64,000 bases of DNA from positions 278,413-342,412 of the forward strand of contig NC_061783.1 of the NCBI RefSeq assembly GCF_022458985.1, read 5' to 3'. This DNA is from Mugil cephalus (Eukaryota; Chordata; Actinopteri; Mugiliformes; Mugilidae). The translations under genes and the position numbers were made by a program. Below are positions 47,910-59,574 of this stretch, in pieces. Every line of letters starts with the position of its first letter. The stretch's first letter is position 1. The notes beneath the pieces were generated by a model. It saw only the letters and a program-made list of their open reading frames with translations, made no database searches and was not told the DNA's origin.

Positions 47910-48510
47910 TTGAAGCAGATATGAGCAATTTCTGTGTTTGACCAACAAAGACATAGAAGACATCTGTCATTTAATTCCCCAGACAAGCAAGTCAGTGACA
48001 AAGTTATTAAAACAAGAACACACAACACTATCCAACATCAGCAAACCTACTCAATCCATAACACATAACATTGTGAAGAATTTACGCCAAAGTCCACATT
48101 GTGGTGAATTGCGTCTCTATTGTTCGAATATAAGTCTGTGCAGTGTGATTAGCTAACCTATCCTGACCAGTGTATTGGTAGTATTTGAGTTAAATAATAA
48201 AGAAGATAATAGCCTTTCAAGACATGTTTGAGGACATGTCTAGCTCGACTGACATGTCTGGTCTGACGTGATTAACAAACCATCATCAAGTGCACATCTG
48301 ATCCCTCAACATGAAAGCAATATAAATACACAGAAGTAGTTTTCAAATTCAAATATGACACTAAAAAAAAAAAAAACTGACATAAAAAAAGAAAGAATAT
48401 ACTACACCTGTCAATGAAACAGTTTTGATTAATGCATGCAATCATTTGTTTCTTGAAACATACACACACATACTGTACAGTATAAGACCATATTTATTCC
48501 TATATATTTT
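47910..48510. other. No gene recognised
   Basis: AT-rich, with an A-run at about 48364-48377. Confidence 0.35.
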
Positions 48511-48519
48511 TGTTAACTA

Positions 48520-50640
48520 AAGCTAATAATAACAAAGAAATGTTAAAAAACGGTTAAAAAAGGGATGACTTCCATAGATCATGGGGGGGTAATCGAGCAT
48601 AGGGGAGGAGTGCAGTACTGGGGGGCCAAAAGATTTGAGCTTGGATGTTGGTGCTGTCAATGAGAGAGTGGAAGAGGATCGGAGGGCACGGGTGGGGTGG
48701 TGGGGGATAAGGAGGTCAGACAAGTAAGGGGGAGCCAGGTGGTGGAGGGCTTTGAAGGTGAGGAGTATCTTGAAATTGATGCGCTGTTTAATGTGGAGCC
48801 AATTGGCAGGACCGGGTATGGGTAAGGAGACGGGCAACAGAGTTTTGTACCAGTTGGAGACTGTGAAGGGAGCGCGAAGTGATGCCAGTGAGGAGGGAGT
48901 TACAATAGTTGAGGCAGGAGAAGATAAAGGCATGGATGAGGGATTCGGCAGCAGGGGGAGAGAGGCAGTGTCTGATTTTGGCAATGCGGCGTAGGTGGAA
49001 GTAGGAGGTCTTGACAACGGAGCGGACATGAGGATCAAAGGAGAGGGTGGGGTCCAGGATGACACAGACACTGCGTATCAGGGGGGAGGGGGTGATGGTC
49101 GAGGTGTCGATGGTGTGTGAGATGGGTCCGGTATTGTTGAGGATGGATTTGGTGCCTATGAGGCGGAGCTCAGTTAATTGAAGAGATGCAGGTTTCGATG
49201 TGGGAGAGGGGAGGGTTTTGGGTGGATTTGGTGCTGATGTAAATCTGAGTGTCATCGGCGTAACAGTGGAAGTCCAGAGTTTGCAGATGATGTGACCAAA
49301 GGGAAGAGGTAGCAGATGAAGAGGAGGGGTCCGAGGACTGAGCCTTGAGGGACCTCCTGAAGGAGGTAGGGAGGAGGTGTGGCCAGAGAAGGAGACGAAC
49401 TGTTGCCCGTTAGTGATGTAAGAAGTGAGCCAGTCGAATGCAGTGCCCTCAACACCGAGGTGGCGCAGCCTTTGAAGGAGGATGGAGTGGTTCACAGTGT
49501 CAACCGGTGGAGCAGTGGAGGGGGGGTTACTGACCGTGGCAGTCAGGGAGCTGTTGATTTGGGAGATCTTGTTGCTAAAGGCAAGGATGAAGGAGTTACA
49601 GAGGTCAGGGGAGGAGGGTGGGTTGATGGCCGGTGGTTGCAGCAGTTTATTGACGGTGGAGAACAGAATGCGGGGGTTCTGGTTGGTGCTGTTGATGAGG
49701 GATTAGAAATGGGCAGAAAATGGCAGCATGGAGAGTGTCATGGTAGGAGGAAATGTGTTGTTTGAGGGCTTCAGCGTGGACAGTGAAGCGGCTCCATTTG
49801 TAAAGACGTTCAAGTTGGCAGCTGGTTTGTTTCATGGTGCAGAGTTCCGGGGTCTACCAGGGGGAAGAGTTGATGAATGAGACAGAGGAAGTTTCCCAGG
49901 CTAGGGAGTCAAGGGAGTCAAAAAGGATGGTGTTGAGCGTGGTGGCGTAGTTGTCAGGGGAAGAGGGTGCAGAGTCAGGAGGAAAGGCAGAGGATATGAG
50001 CTGGGAGAGCGTGAGTGGGTTTACTGCCTCGATGTAGGAGATAATGCATTTTTTGGGGTTATGGGGCGAGGGTAGAGGGGCGGAGAGGAGAATACAGAGG
50101 TTGGGGGATTGGTTATTGGTAGGAAGGAGGAGCAGTCTATGTCCAGGGTGTGGCCTTTGGTGTGGGTAGGGAAGTTGATGTGTTGGGTAAGATGGAAAAA
50201 GTCCAGGAGAGAGAGGAAGTCGGATGTCATTGGGGCTTTGGGCTGGTCGATGTGGATGTTGAGGTCACGGGTGAGTAGGAGGCGGGAGGAAAGAGAGGAT
50301 ACAATGGTGAGGAGTTCTGAGAGTTCAGAAAGGAAAGAAGGGTGTGGCGTTGGGGGACGGTAAATGAGAACAGAGGTAATTGAATTGGGGAAGGAGAAAG
50401 CGAGATATTCAGAGGATATAATAGATGGGAGGTTGAGGTTTAGTTCAGTGATGGATAGGGATTGTTTATGAAGAACGGCAACACCTCCCCCTCGCCTGGA
50501 GATGCGGGGTTTGGTGATATAACTGTAGTTGGAAGGGGTGGCTTGATTGAGAGCGTAGAATTCCAGGGGCTGTTGCCATGTTTCACAGAAGAAAAGCAGG
50601 TCAATGTTGTTGTCTAGTAGCAGTTGATATATTATAAACT
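48520..50640 (-). pseudogene. L2-like LINE ORF2, decayed, a GC-rich subfamily
   Basis: From 50640 downward on the minus strand there are endonuclease motifs (NNIDLLFFCETWQQP, RRGGGVAVLHK, DLNIHID, THTKGHTLDI). Reverse transcriptase pieces follow: [43 protein letters not shown] (about 49350), LDPTLSFDPHVRSVVKTSYF, and at the C-terminus INFKILLTFKALHHLAPPYL. Many single-base changes break the frame. It lies on the same strand as, and downstream of, the semaphorin exon. Confidence 0.72.
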
Positions 50641-50644
50641 ATAC

Positions 50645-51160
50645 TACTATTATATACTGTTTAGTTACAATAACACTACCATCATATCATCAGTACTACT
50701 GCCATCATCTTGCCACTGCGCCTTATCTACCTATGTATCTTGTGTTTTTTAAGTGTCCTTGTGTGTTTTTACCTTTGCTTTTAGTTTTATGCCTCTGTAT
50801 TTTATTCTATTGTATTTTATTGTATTCAAATACTGGACTGCTATGACAACCTATCTCTATCTAAACACCATGACAAAACATCCCTAACTATGTGTTTCAT
50901 TACACTCAACAGCTTTGACATGTTTTGTTTTTCACTTAAATAAAACACAACACACATGTTAATTATTATTATTATTATTGATCTCCGCCCTGATATTAAA
51001 CTCAATAAACTGCACACTGTTATTTTATGACATTATCATACTTTAATGTGTACATTAATGTGTCCTGGGAGTGTTGACACTTGAATGCTCGTTACTCGTA
51101 GTTCGATTCCCAGGATGTATGTTAATGCAAGGTCTGAAATGGGCCAGAATATATTATCTG
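50645..51160 (-). other. Presumed 3' UTR of the semaphorin gene
   Basis: It directly follows the semaphorin stop codon on the minus strand. TTTATT on the plus strand near 50804-50820 gives AATAAA signals in reverse at a plausible distance. A short ATT microsatellite is at 50965-50979. The transcript end is not proven. Confidence 0.4.
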
Positions 51161-52026
51161 TCACCTGGAATGGCATCCTTTATCTCTGGTCTCATCTATA
51201 GCATTCATGTGTTCGGGATGTTTAGATTGTGCGTTGCCAAGATTCCCATTAGAGCCTATGAGTGTCCCATTGCAATCAAACCCACGTCTATGCAGTGGTT
51301 TTCCATTGGATTTGATCGAAGATGTGTTCCCTCTTAGGGCTTCCCATTCCAAAGAAGTCCTTCTGTCAGAAGGAGTTCCTGTCTGGGGAACTGTTCTGCT
51401 GTGCAAGCGTTGTCTAATGACATACATAAGCAGAATAATAAGCAGACTGAGACAGAGTAACAGCAGAACCGAAACAACAATCAACTCCTTCAGGTAGCAG
51501 TGGCCTCGGGCCACCTTCACATGCTCCCCATCTTGGAATTCTGCTTCTTTCTGCTCAGATTCCTCCTTCCAGAGAGTCAAGTTTCTGCCCAGCTGCCCAG
51601 TAGTGACCTTAGTGCCCTTGATGGTCAGTGTTGGCTTAGAATTTCCTAGTTTTGATTCTGTTCTTTTAGGCCAAGTCCCACTTGAGGCATGTAGTCCAGA
51701 TCCAGCTCTAACCACAGCCTGTGTAGTTTGTATGGGGTGTATCTGAGGCCAGGTGTAAGTAGTTGGAGTTTCTGCCAAGGGAGTGGTCTTCTGTTTGATA
51801 TGATAGATGGCCATAGTTTGTTGGTAGCCATTCTCTGTGGACAGGCAGATGTAGTGACCTAGTGTGGCAGGGGTGGCCACAAAGCTCAAACTCCCATCCT
51901 GCAAGTGCAGATACAGGTTTGCAGACAGTCGGCTGTTGGGCCGCTCCCACAGTTGCTGGGACAGCTGTGATGATGCAGGACATGACAGCCGCACCACTTC
52001 ATTCAGAGACACTGACAGAAGCTCGC
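51161..52026 (-). CDS. Class 4 semaphorin, terminal coding exon
   Basis: Class 4 semaphorins are membrane-bound guidance and immune signalling proteins that act through plexins. The exon starts after the acceptor atgtcctgcag (52027 upward) in phase 1 and ends at the stop at 51161. Counting from the valine codon at 52012: an Ig-like domain end with Cys11, Trp22 and Cys56 (LGHYICLS); a Thr/Ser/Pro-rich stalk (73-170); one N-glycosylation site NLT at 144; a transmembrane helix at about 176-199 (LIVVSVLLLLCLSLLIILLM); and a basic then polar tail of about 84 residues (RRGFDCNGTLIGSNG). No disabling change is seen. The sema and PSI domains must lie in exons at higher coordinates, not seen in this window. 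The exact class 4 paralogue is not settled; another Ig-TM protein is less likely. Confidence 0.72.
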
Positions 52027-52654
52027 CTGCAGGACATGAAGCTGATTAAAAGATTACTACTCTCTAGAACCTAATAAAAGAAACACCCTTCTTGACACAC
52101 CTCAAGCTGGGCGGCAAGCCACTTCACTGTAGCACTAGTTTTCTGGGCGTTTACGGAGAAGCATGGATAGATAAATATTGACTTGAGAAGTTTAAATTTA
52201 AATGTAGTTTTACAGTAAAATGTTGATCATATAAAGGGTGTGCATGTATACTTTTCACTGAACAGAAAGAGGACCAGGCAGAGGTGGCAGAAGCTGGAAA
52301 TAGACGAGCACCATAACCAACATGGTTTTGGACATATAGCCAGATAGTTCTGAAAGACAATGTCAATTCTCGGTTCAGACATGGATCCACACTGTGCAAC
52401 TTTGACCAATTGAAGAAGCAGTGACACTAACATGTGCATGTCAGTACTGATTTCTCTCAGTGCTTTGTAAAGACATGAAATTATATACAGTGTTAATTTT
52501 GACAGACATTTTTGATTCAGCCTTAGTCCTCAGACGAAGATGCATATTATAGTTTTAGTTTAGTTTTAGCTGATATAAAGTCATTGCATTCTGTCAAATT
52601 TAAATATTGTACTTAGTCAAATTCCAACTTTAAATTTGGTAGCTAAACCAAAAT

Positions 52655-52800
52655 TCATCTCATCTCATCTTCTACCACTTAATCCTCACTAGGGTCGCCT
52701 ATCCCAATAGATGGCCATAGTTTGTTGGTAGCCATTCTCTGCGGACAGGCAGATGTAGTGACTGAGTCACCAATTAGCCTAACAAGCATGTTTTTTCGAA
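52655..52800. repeat. Interspersed fish repeat with a replaced middle
   Basis: The left part (cttctaccacttaatcctca, then ctagggtcgcctatccca) and right part (gagtcaccaattagcctaac, then aagcatgtttttt) are the two borders of a common fish repeat. The usual middle of roughly 150 bp is missing and replaced by 52707-52762. Confidence 0.55.
52707..52762 (-). repeat. 56-bp copy of semaphorin exon sequence
   Basis: This matches 51803-51858 at 55 of 56 positions in the same orientation. The source encodes part of the Ig domain. It is not in an open gene here. Confidence 0.9.
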
Positions 52801-52857
52801 AAAAAATAAAAATAAAATAACAAGCATGTCTTTGGATATAATATAATTACTAATAAC

Positions 52858-55140
52858 TCCTCCTTGAACTGTCACCATATCATGGTGGAGGGGTTTGAGT
52901 GCCCTAATGACCCACGGGGCTATGCTGTCCAGGGCATTTTGCCCCTGGTAGGGCCTCCCAAGGCAGATTGGTCCTAGGTGAAGGGTCAGACAAAGAACAG
53001 TTCAGAAGACCCTGAATGACAAGTATAAACAAGTGACAGTGTACCCGACCCGGAGGGCTACCAGGGACCCACCCTTGAGCCAGACCTGGGGCTGGGGCTG
53101 GGGCTGGGGCTCGTGGGAGGTGCAGGAAGGGTCCAATGCAGTGTGGATTGGGTGGAGGGGGTCTTGGCAGTATGATCCTTGGTTATGGAAACTTGCTCTT
53201 GGAACATTCTTTCACCTCTCTGGCAAGAAGGAGCCGGAGCTTGCGGAAGAGGTTGAGCGTTATCGACTAGATATAGCGTTGACTCTGGAACCCAAGTCCT
53301 CGAGAGGAGTTGGACTCTCTTCTTTGCTGGAGTTGCTCCGGCTGAGAGGTGAAGGGCCGGGGTTGGCTTTTTGCTTGCCCCAAGCATCTCCACTTGGAGA
53401 TTCTCCCAGATGGACGAAAAGTTTTGTAACCTACCTCAGCTCCTACTGTCAGTGACAAGTTGCTTCCCTGCGCATTCGGGTCAGGGAATGGGTCCCTATT
53501 GTTGTTTGTGCTTATGCTCCAACACACTCTTTTCGGAGGCCCTAGGTTGGACACAGGATTGCACCCCAGCTGGGGTCTCCATTGTCCTTCTGGGGGACTT
53601 TACGCTCTCGTGGGCAATGACAGCTTGACCTGGAGGGGCGTTATTGGAATAACTGAACCCAAGCGGTGTTCAGTTATTGGACTTCTGTGCGAGTCGCAGT
53701 TTGTCCATAACTAACACCATGTTTGAACATAAGGTTATCCATCTGTGCTCTTGGCACCATGACTGCCTAGGTCGCAGGTAAATGATTGACTTTATAGTCG
53801 TACCTGTGACTGTATGTTCTGGACACTTGGGTGAAGAAAGGAGCAGAGCTGTCAACTGATCACCACCTGGTGGAGAGTTGCATCAGATGGTAGGGAAAGA
53901 CACTGGCGCAGACCTGGTAGGCCCAAACAAATAGGGAGGGTCTGCTGGGAACACTTGGGGGTGGTGGGGGACATTGAATCTGAATGGGCCACGTTCCACT
54001 CTGCCAGTGTCAAGGCTGCTGTGAGTTGCAGCTACGACAGTAACCATGGCGGGAGCTGTCAAGCTGAAAAGAAGGCCCACAATGCATGGTTGGTCTGTGG
54101 ATCTCCGGAGCAGCTGACCGGTACCGGATGGCTAAGCGGTCTGCGGCCGGGTGTGGAACCATGGACGAGCTTTTTACCCTCACTGGGGTGCTGGGGAAAT
54201 GGGAGTTTGCCCAACCAGTCCATATGTGTTTTGTGGATTTGGAGAAGCCCTACGACCATGTCCCCAGGGGCATCCTGTTGGGGGTGCCCTGGGATTATGG
54301 GGTGGATGGCCTTTTGCTAAGGGCTATTCAGTCCCTGTACCAAGTCCTTTGTCCCCTGTTCTGTTCATAACTATTATGGATAGAATTTCTATGCTCAGCC
54401 CTGTGGTGGAGGGTGTTGAGTTTGGTGATCGTGGATCTCATTCCTGCTTTTTGCGGATGATGTGGTCCTCTTGGCTTCATCGAACTATGACCTCCAGCTT
54501 TTCACAGCTGAGTGTGAAGCAGCTGGGATGAAGATCAGCACCTCCAAGTCTGATGCCATGGTTCTCGGGAGATCGACAGATGGATCAGAGCAGCGTCTGC
54601 AACAATGCGGGCATCTAGCCAGTCTGTCATGGTGAAGAGTTAGCTAAGCCGAAAGGCGAAGCTCTCAATTAGCCGGTCGATCTACATTGCAACCCTTACC
54701 TATGGTCATCAACTTTGGGTGGTAACCGAAAGAACAAGGCCGCGGATACAAGCGGCCAAAATGCATTTGCTCTGCAGGGTGGCCAGGCTCAGCCTTAGAG
54801 ATAGAGTTAGGAGCTTTGACACTCGGGAGGAGCTCAGAGTAGAACCACTGCTCCTCCACGTTGAGAGGAGTCAGTTGAGGTGGTTAGGGCATCTAGTGAG
54901 GATGCCCCGTGGATGCCTCCCTTAAGAGGTGTTCCGGGCATGTCCCACTGGCAGGAGGCCTCAGGATCGCCCCAGGACATGGTGGAGGGATTACATTTCC
55001 CGTCTGGCCCGGGGATTCCTTTGGAGGAGCTGGTGGAAGTGGCCAGGGAGAGGCCTGCCTGGACTTCCTTCCTGAAGCTGCTGCGTGACCGTGACCCGTG
55101 ACCCGTGACCCGGACCCGGATAAGCGGAAGAGGCAAGACG
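52858..55140 (+). mobile_element. LINE with RTE/Jockey-like ORF, internally deleted
   Basis: The 5' UTR starts with tccttgaactgtcaccatat and gtggaggggtttgagtgcc, a familiar start of an abundant fish LINE. The 3' end gacccggacccggataagcg at about 55113-55130 is typical as well. Between them the ORF is decayed. It fills intron space upstream of the semaphorin exon, on the opposite strand. The clade is uncertain. Confidence 0.7.
53160..55110 (+). pseudogene. LINE ORF2 remnants
   Basis: Endonuclease pieces are KKEPELAEEVERYRLDI (53225-53275), VLLGDF (near 53590) and LSTDHHLVES-like sequence near 53850. Reverse transcriptase pieces are VHMCFVDLEKPYDHVPRG (54220-54275), FADDVVL (near 54450) and the C-terminal block TERTRPRIQAAKM, SLRDRVRS, EPLLLHVERSQLRWLGHLVR (54730-54905). 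Deletions and frameshifts separate them. A GGGGCT repeat is at 53088-53112. Confidence 0.7.
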
Positions 55141-55144
55141 ATAA

Positions 55145-55690
55145 TTACTAATAAATAATCACACAAGTGTAATATTTCTGTTTCATTCGTTTGATTGGGT
55201 TCTCATTGTCAGAACGGAAGTTTTGAGTCATTTTATGCAGACATGTAGAAAATTCTGATCAGTACTGATACCTGGAAGACATTATTTATTTATCCAACTT
55301 ATGCGAAATTTCCTCGTCACAGTAGTACAGAATTTGACAAGAATATAAACAAAAAACAATAACGAATTTGACAGGAATATTATAATAAAAATGTACAAAG
55401 GCCAGTTTAAATAGCGTTTAAATAGCTCCCTCTCTGATGGTTGTCCAATTGGCAAGAGACTTGGAAAACCCCAGCCAATCCTATATCAGTTATGGCCCAA
55501 ACCGATCTACATACAGAGATGTGAAGAAAAAAAACAGGGAGCACACACTCCTGCCAGACAAACTATATGACTTCAGTTGTAACGAATGTTTTGGACAAGA
55601 CAGCAGTGATTTGCATATTCCAAAGGACCTCTCTCATCTAGCACGTGAAGATGACTTTTACCCGTCTTGTACAGGCCGTTTGTATTGAGT
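55145..55690. other. No gene recognised
   Basis: An 83-codon open frame at 55437-55688 (ARDLENPSQSYISYGPNRST) was not recognised. It has no splice-site support. Confidence 0.3.
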
Positions 55691-56370
55691 CCAGTCCAGT
55701 TTATTGTTTAGGTGAATACCAAGGTATTTGTGCTCCTCCATAACATCAATGTCCAAGCCTCGGATGTTCACTGATGCAGTGTGAAGTGGTTTCCTGCTGA
55801 AGTCAATCACCACCTCCTTTGTCTTGCTGATTTTGATGTGCAGGTGGTTCAGTGTACAAAATTGGTGATGACCTCCCCGTAGTCCAGATCATGTTCCTGA
55901 GATACAGTACATGACCGACAATGGCTGTATTGTCAGAAAATTTCTGGTGGTGGAAGCTGTCTGTATTGTGTCTGTGTCTGAAGTATACAGCACAGTACCC
56001 TACAGCACCTGTGCTACAGACATTAGACACACAGTCGCGAAGCCTCATATACTGCAGTCTGTAGTCTCTTGTGAGGTAGTCAGGTGTTGAATGCACTGGA
56101 GAAGTCAAAGAACACGACCCTCACAGTGCCACCGGTGTTCTCTAGGTGAGAAAGACATCTGTCTGTCCATGGTCTTCATCAGGTGAGAGGTTAAGACTAG
56201 TGGCCTGAAGTGGTTCAGCTAACTGGGATGCACAATCTTTGGAACCGAAACCACAAAAGATGTTTTCCACAGGTGTGGAATTCTCTCCAGAATGAAGTTT
56301 AACTTAAAGATGTGCATAAAAACCCCAGTACCTTTAAACAGTGTGTTCAGAGATTTGACCACCACATTTT
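55690..56370 (-). pseudogene. CR1/Rex1-like LINE reverse transcriptase fragment
   Basis: On the minus strand the reading gives VFFDFSSAFNT (near 56100), RLRDCVSNVCSTGAV, FHHQKFSDNTAIVG (the catalytic SDDTAIVG in damaged form) and NIRGLDIDVMEEHKYLG with NKLDW at 55695. It is the family of the two LINEs at 59.6 and 63.5 kb. Confidence 0.65.
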
Positions 56371-56399
56371 AGCAAGCTTGCAAGTCCATCCAAGCCTGG

Positions 56400-57195
56400 G
56401 GTGATTGTTTGGATTGGTTTTGTTTGGTTTATTGTTATTTATATTTTTCCATCTGAATTTTTACCAACGTTTCTTTAGTAGAGCTAAACAATACATTTTC
56501 ACAGTACATGGTTAAAGGCAGCATTATCAATAATAATCTCCTCAATCTCTAGTCTCATCCACAGTGCTAAAACAAGAGAAGTGGGATATCACGGCAGTTC
56601 TACATTAATAGACATGAGTAGGTAGTTTTAAATGTAGTTATAAATGCTGTATTCCTAATTCATAAACATGTCTGTAACGTGTTTAATGGTGTTTTCATAC
56701 TTCATACCACATACTAATGATCAATTTAACATTTATTGAATTGAATAGATTTTTTTAGAATCACTTTAGAAAGTGTGTAAGTAAGTGATTCTGTATAAAT
56801 TCTATAAATTTACATTTATATATGTTATTATTTACAGATAAAGTAATAGTTAATGTGTTTAAAAATTACTGTTATTCATGATTAATTTCGGTAGTTATAA
56901 AAGTTACTATTTTTGTCACTGTATCTAAATTGAGGACTATCTATGTCTTATAAGGCATTTCAAGTAATTATTAGTATATAAAAATATTATGTCTTAGTGA
57001 AAAAAAATATTAGATATGATGTAGTATTTATGCATTTATATATATGAAAATATATATATGAGATATTTATGAATTTATGAGATCCACCTGGCTGAAGAAG
57101 CTCATAATTTATTATACCATGTAAGACAGGTGCTTTTATAATAATTTCACTGCATTTCTTCATTTTACATGAAATGTACAGTTGAAATAAATGTT
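56400..57195. other. AT-rich, no gene recognised
   Basis: Very AT-rich with short tatatat stretches. No features could be supported. Confidence 0.4.
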
Positions 57196-57199
57196 CTGT

Positions 57200-57994
57200 A
57201 TCACTCTGTGTTGTATTTGTTTCATTTTTCTGTATCTATATAGCACTTTACAACAACCCACAGGTGAAGTGCTTTACAAGGGGTCATACAACAATTAAAA
57301 ACACACCAGAAAACAAGCACACAAATAAAAGTACATAAAAAGCGATAAATAAACAATAAACAGAGGATAAAAAAGTAAAATAAATAAAAAGAAAAAAGAA
57401 ACAATAATAAAAAAAAGTGTGACCACAGTACTGGGTACTAAAAGCCATTCTAAATAGATTTTGTCTTATAGTTTTGAGTTCAGATTCAAAAAACAAACAA
57501 ACAAACAAACAAACAAAAAAAACAGGTCAGTGATAAGACGCATCTCAATGGGGAGCTTATTCCAGAGCCTGGGTGCAGCAATTGAATAGACTCAGTCCCC
57601 CAGTTTTTAAGTTATGACCTGGGCACTTCGACCTCAAAGCCCTGCCACACTCACAGTTATCATCTGAGATTGATTAGATGGATCGAGGCTGTTAAGAGCT
57701 TTAAAAACAACCATTAAAAGTTTAAAATCAGTTTTAAAATGGACTGGAAGCAAATGGAGTGAAAAATGGACTGTATTGCTGTGCTCTCTTCTCTTAGTGT
57801 TATTTAAAAGACAGGCCGCTGCATTTTGCGCAAGCTGGAGGCAGCTTGGAGAAGACTGGGAGATCCCAGCATACAAAGCATTGCAACTGATCAATCTCAA
57901 ACTTATTAGAGCATGGATGGCTTTTTCAAGGTCTTTACGACTCAAAAAAGTTTTGCCTTTGGCCAACAGATTTAACTGAAAAAAAGCTTTGTGG
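57200..57994 (-). pseudogene. L2/CR1-like LINE 3' end, 5'-truncated
   Basis: The frame at 57634-57966 reads KTFLSRKDLEKAIHALIS, NALYAGISQSSPSCLQL, AQNAAACLL and FKLLMVVFKALNSLDPS. These are the last conserved blocks of ORF2. The 3' UTR with a CAAA repeat (57489-57519) runs to about 57200, ending in a tatagcacttta motif. The sequence stops where the palindromic element starts at 57995. Confidence 0.7.
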
Positions 57995-58431
57995 CACCCT
58001 ATAATGTAATAATTTCCTGAAAATGTAATAACGCCTGAAAATGTACGAAATTTTGCACTTTACTCGATCGAAAATATAATACAACCCAATAATGTAATAA
58101 CTTTACCAATAATGTAATAAAATATCCTGACTGATAGTGTGATAATATTTTTACCGGCATCAATACATTCAGATTTCTGTAGGATACCAGAAAAGGAAAC
58201 CTTTTCCTTGAACCTTGAAACATTGTATACTCACTTACCAAGTGATCATATAAATAAATAATGTAATATATGTTGGACATATTTTCAGCAAGCTACCACT
58301 GTATGAGACTCTAATTGTGTTCTCCCTTGCAAGCCCTCAAGTGGCCAGAGTGCCAGCGTCCGAGATTGATTGACATATCAAAAGCATAATTTATCTAACG
58401 AAACTATTGGCTGTATAATGGAAAATCTGAT

Positions 58432-59062
58432 ATAAAGTCCCCTCCAAAGGTATTGGAACAGCAAAGCAAATTCCCTTGTTTTTGTTTCTCACTGAAGACA
58501 TTTGGGTTGAAGATCAAAAGATAATAGTTCTGTTGGGTTTTAAAGGGGTTAATAAGGCCTTCAGCCTGTGTATAACCTTGTGAAGAATCATGAAGAATGT
58601 TACTTGCTATCTCACCATATAAGGAGTTGTCTTTTGCTTTGCTACAGCAGATTAGGACATATCACACCCTGATATCTCACTTGCTGGAAACCAGATAAAG
58701 CTTATTGGCTACACATAGAAATTCACTGACACATGAGAGGCATTACTCCTCCCCATTGTCTTACGGGCGGAGTCTAGGTAGAATAAGGTCACTGTACGTC
58801 CCTGAAGTGGGGCTTTTGGTTCTTTTTACCCCTAAGGTGAACTGACCGAAGCCTCAGCGCTGAAATCAATATCTATTCTCTGTGTACCAAATAAATATCC
58901 AAAACGTGAGAAATTGTCGCGTGATTTGTGCGTAGATGAACTACCCTTTTCAAATGGTATAAAGATCCTGGGCTGAAGAAAAGGAAAATATCCTCCTTCG
59001 ACAGTTCAGAATGTCAGCTTTTATTTCCAGGTAGATGTGTTAAACAACTTAGGATATATCAT
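58432..59062 (+). mobile_element. Tc1-like terminal remnant, split by an LTR
   Basis: agtcccctccaaaggtattg (about 58437) and acatttgggttgaagatcaa, then after the LTR ttcagaatgtcagcttttat and gatgtgttaaacaacttagg, are familiar parts of one fish Tc1-like family in the right order. The transposase is absent. Confidence 0.55.
58531..59003 (+). mobile_element. Solo LTR, 473 bp, 4-bp TSD
   Basis: It starts TGTTGGG and ends TTCGACA, so the tips form the short inverted pair TGTTG/CGACA. The target repeat GTTC is at 58527-58530 and 59004-59007. A poly(A) signal AATAAA is at about 58890. The Tc1 sequence reads on across the insertion once the LTR and one GTTC are removed. It is a relic left by recombination between two LTRs; the retroelement class is not determined. 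Confidence 0.7.
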
Positions 59063-59224
59063 TGTTTATGTTATTACAATATCAGTCATAATATTTCATT
59101 ATATTATTGGTGAAGTTATTACATTACTGGATTTCATTACATTTTCGATTAAGTGCAAATTTTATTCTATTTTCAGGTGTTATTACATTTTCAGGAAATT
59201 ATTACATTACAGGGTGTAACAGGC

Positions 59225-59570
59225 TTGTTTCTTGTTTCTGCACGAAGTGGTTTGTTCCTGTCTTAGTACTTGGCTGGATGATATCCATAAACATAATAAA
59301 TTATTACTATGGCTACATCAATCACAATGCTGGCCAGTAGCAAATGAACATCAGATCTGATCAGAATCTGTCTAGATTTTATCTATCAGTGGACATGGAT
59401 GTATGTCAGTAAATATGTCCTCTGACTACTGGGCCATAGAGACCAGGGTCCAAGTTACCTGATGTCATCAACCAGTTCAGGCAACATTATGAGGTCAAAT
59501 GTGATCGACGCCATTGAGTACCACAGTTAATGGCCTAATGTCTATATTTGTAAATGTGTAAACAATGTTG
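59225..59570. other. No gene recognised
   Basis: Nothing supported, but the last part may be LINE sequence. Confidence 0.3.
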
Positions 59571-59574
59571 TTAT

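Larger units (their letters stand above)
57995..59216. mobile_element. Palindromic element with about 155-bp inverted repeats
   Basis: The left arm (57995-58150) starts CACCCTATAATGTAATAATT; the reverse of the right arm (59063-59216) starts CACCCTGTAATGTAATAATT. The arms remain similar throughout, with repeated aatgtaataa. The internal part holds a Tc1 remnant and a solo LTR. No coding capacity of its own and no clear target duplication. Confidence 0.7.

Noticed and set aside
55437..55688. A semaphorin exon upstream of the terminal exon
   Set aside because: It is on the opposite strand, has no splice sites and shows no sema, PSI or Ig motif.
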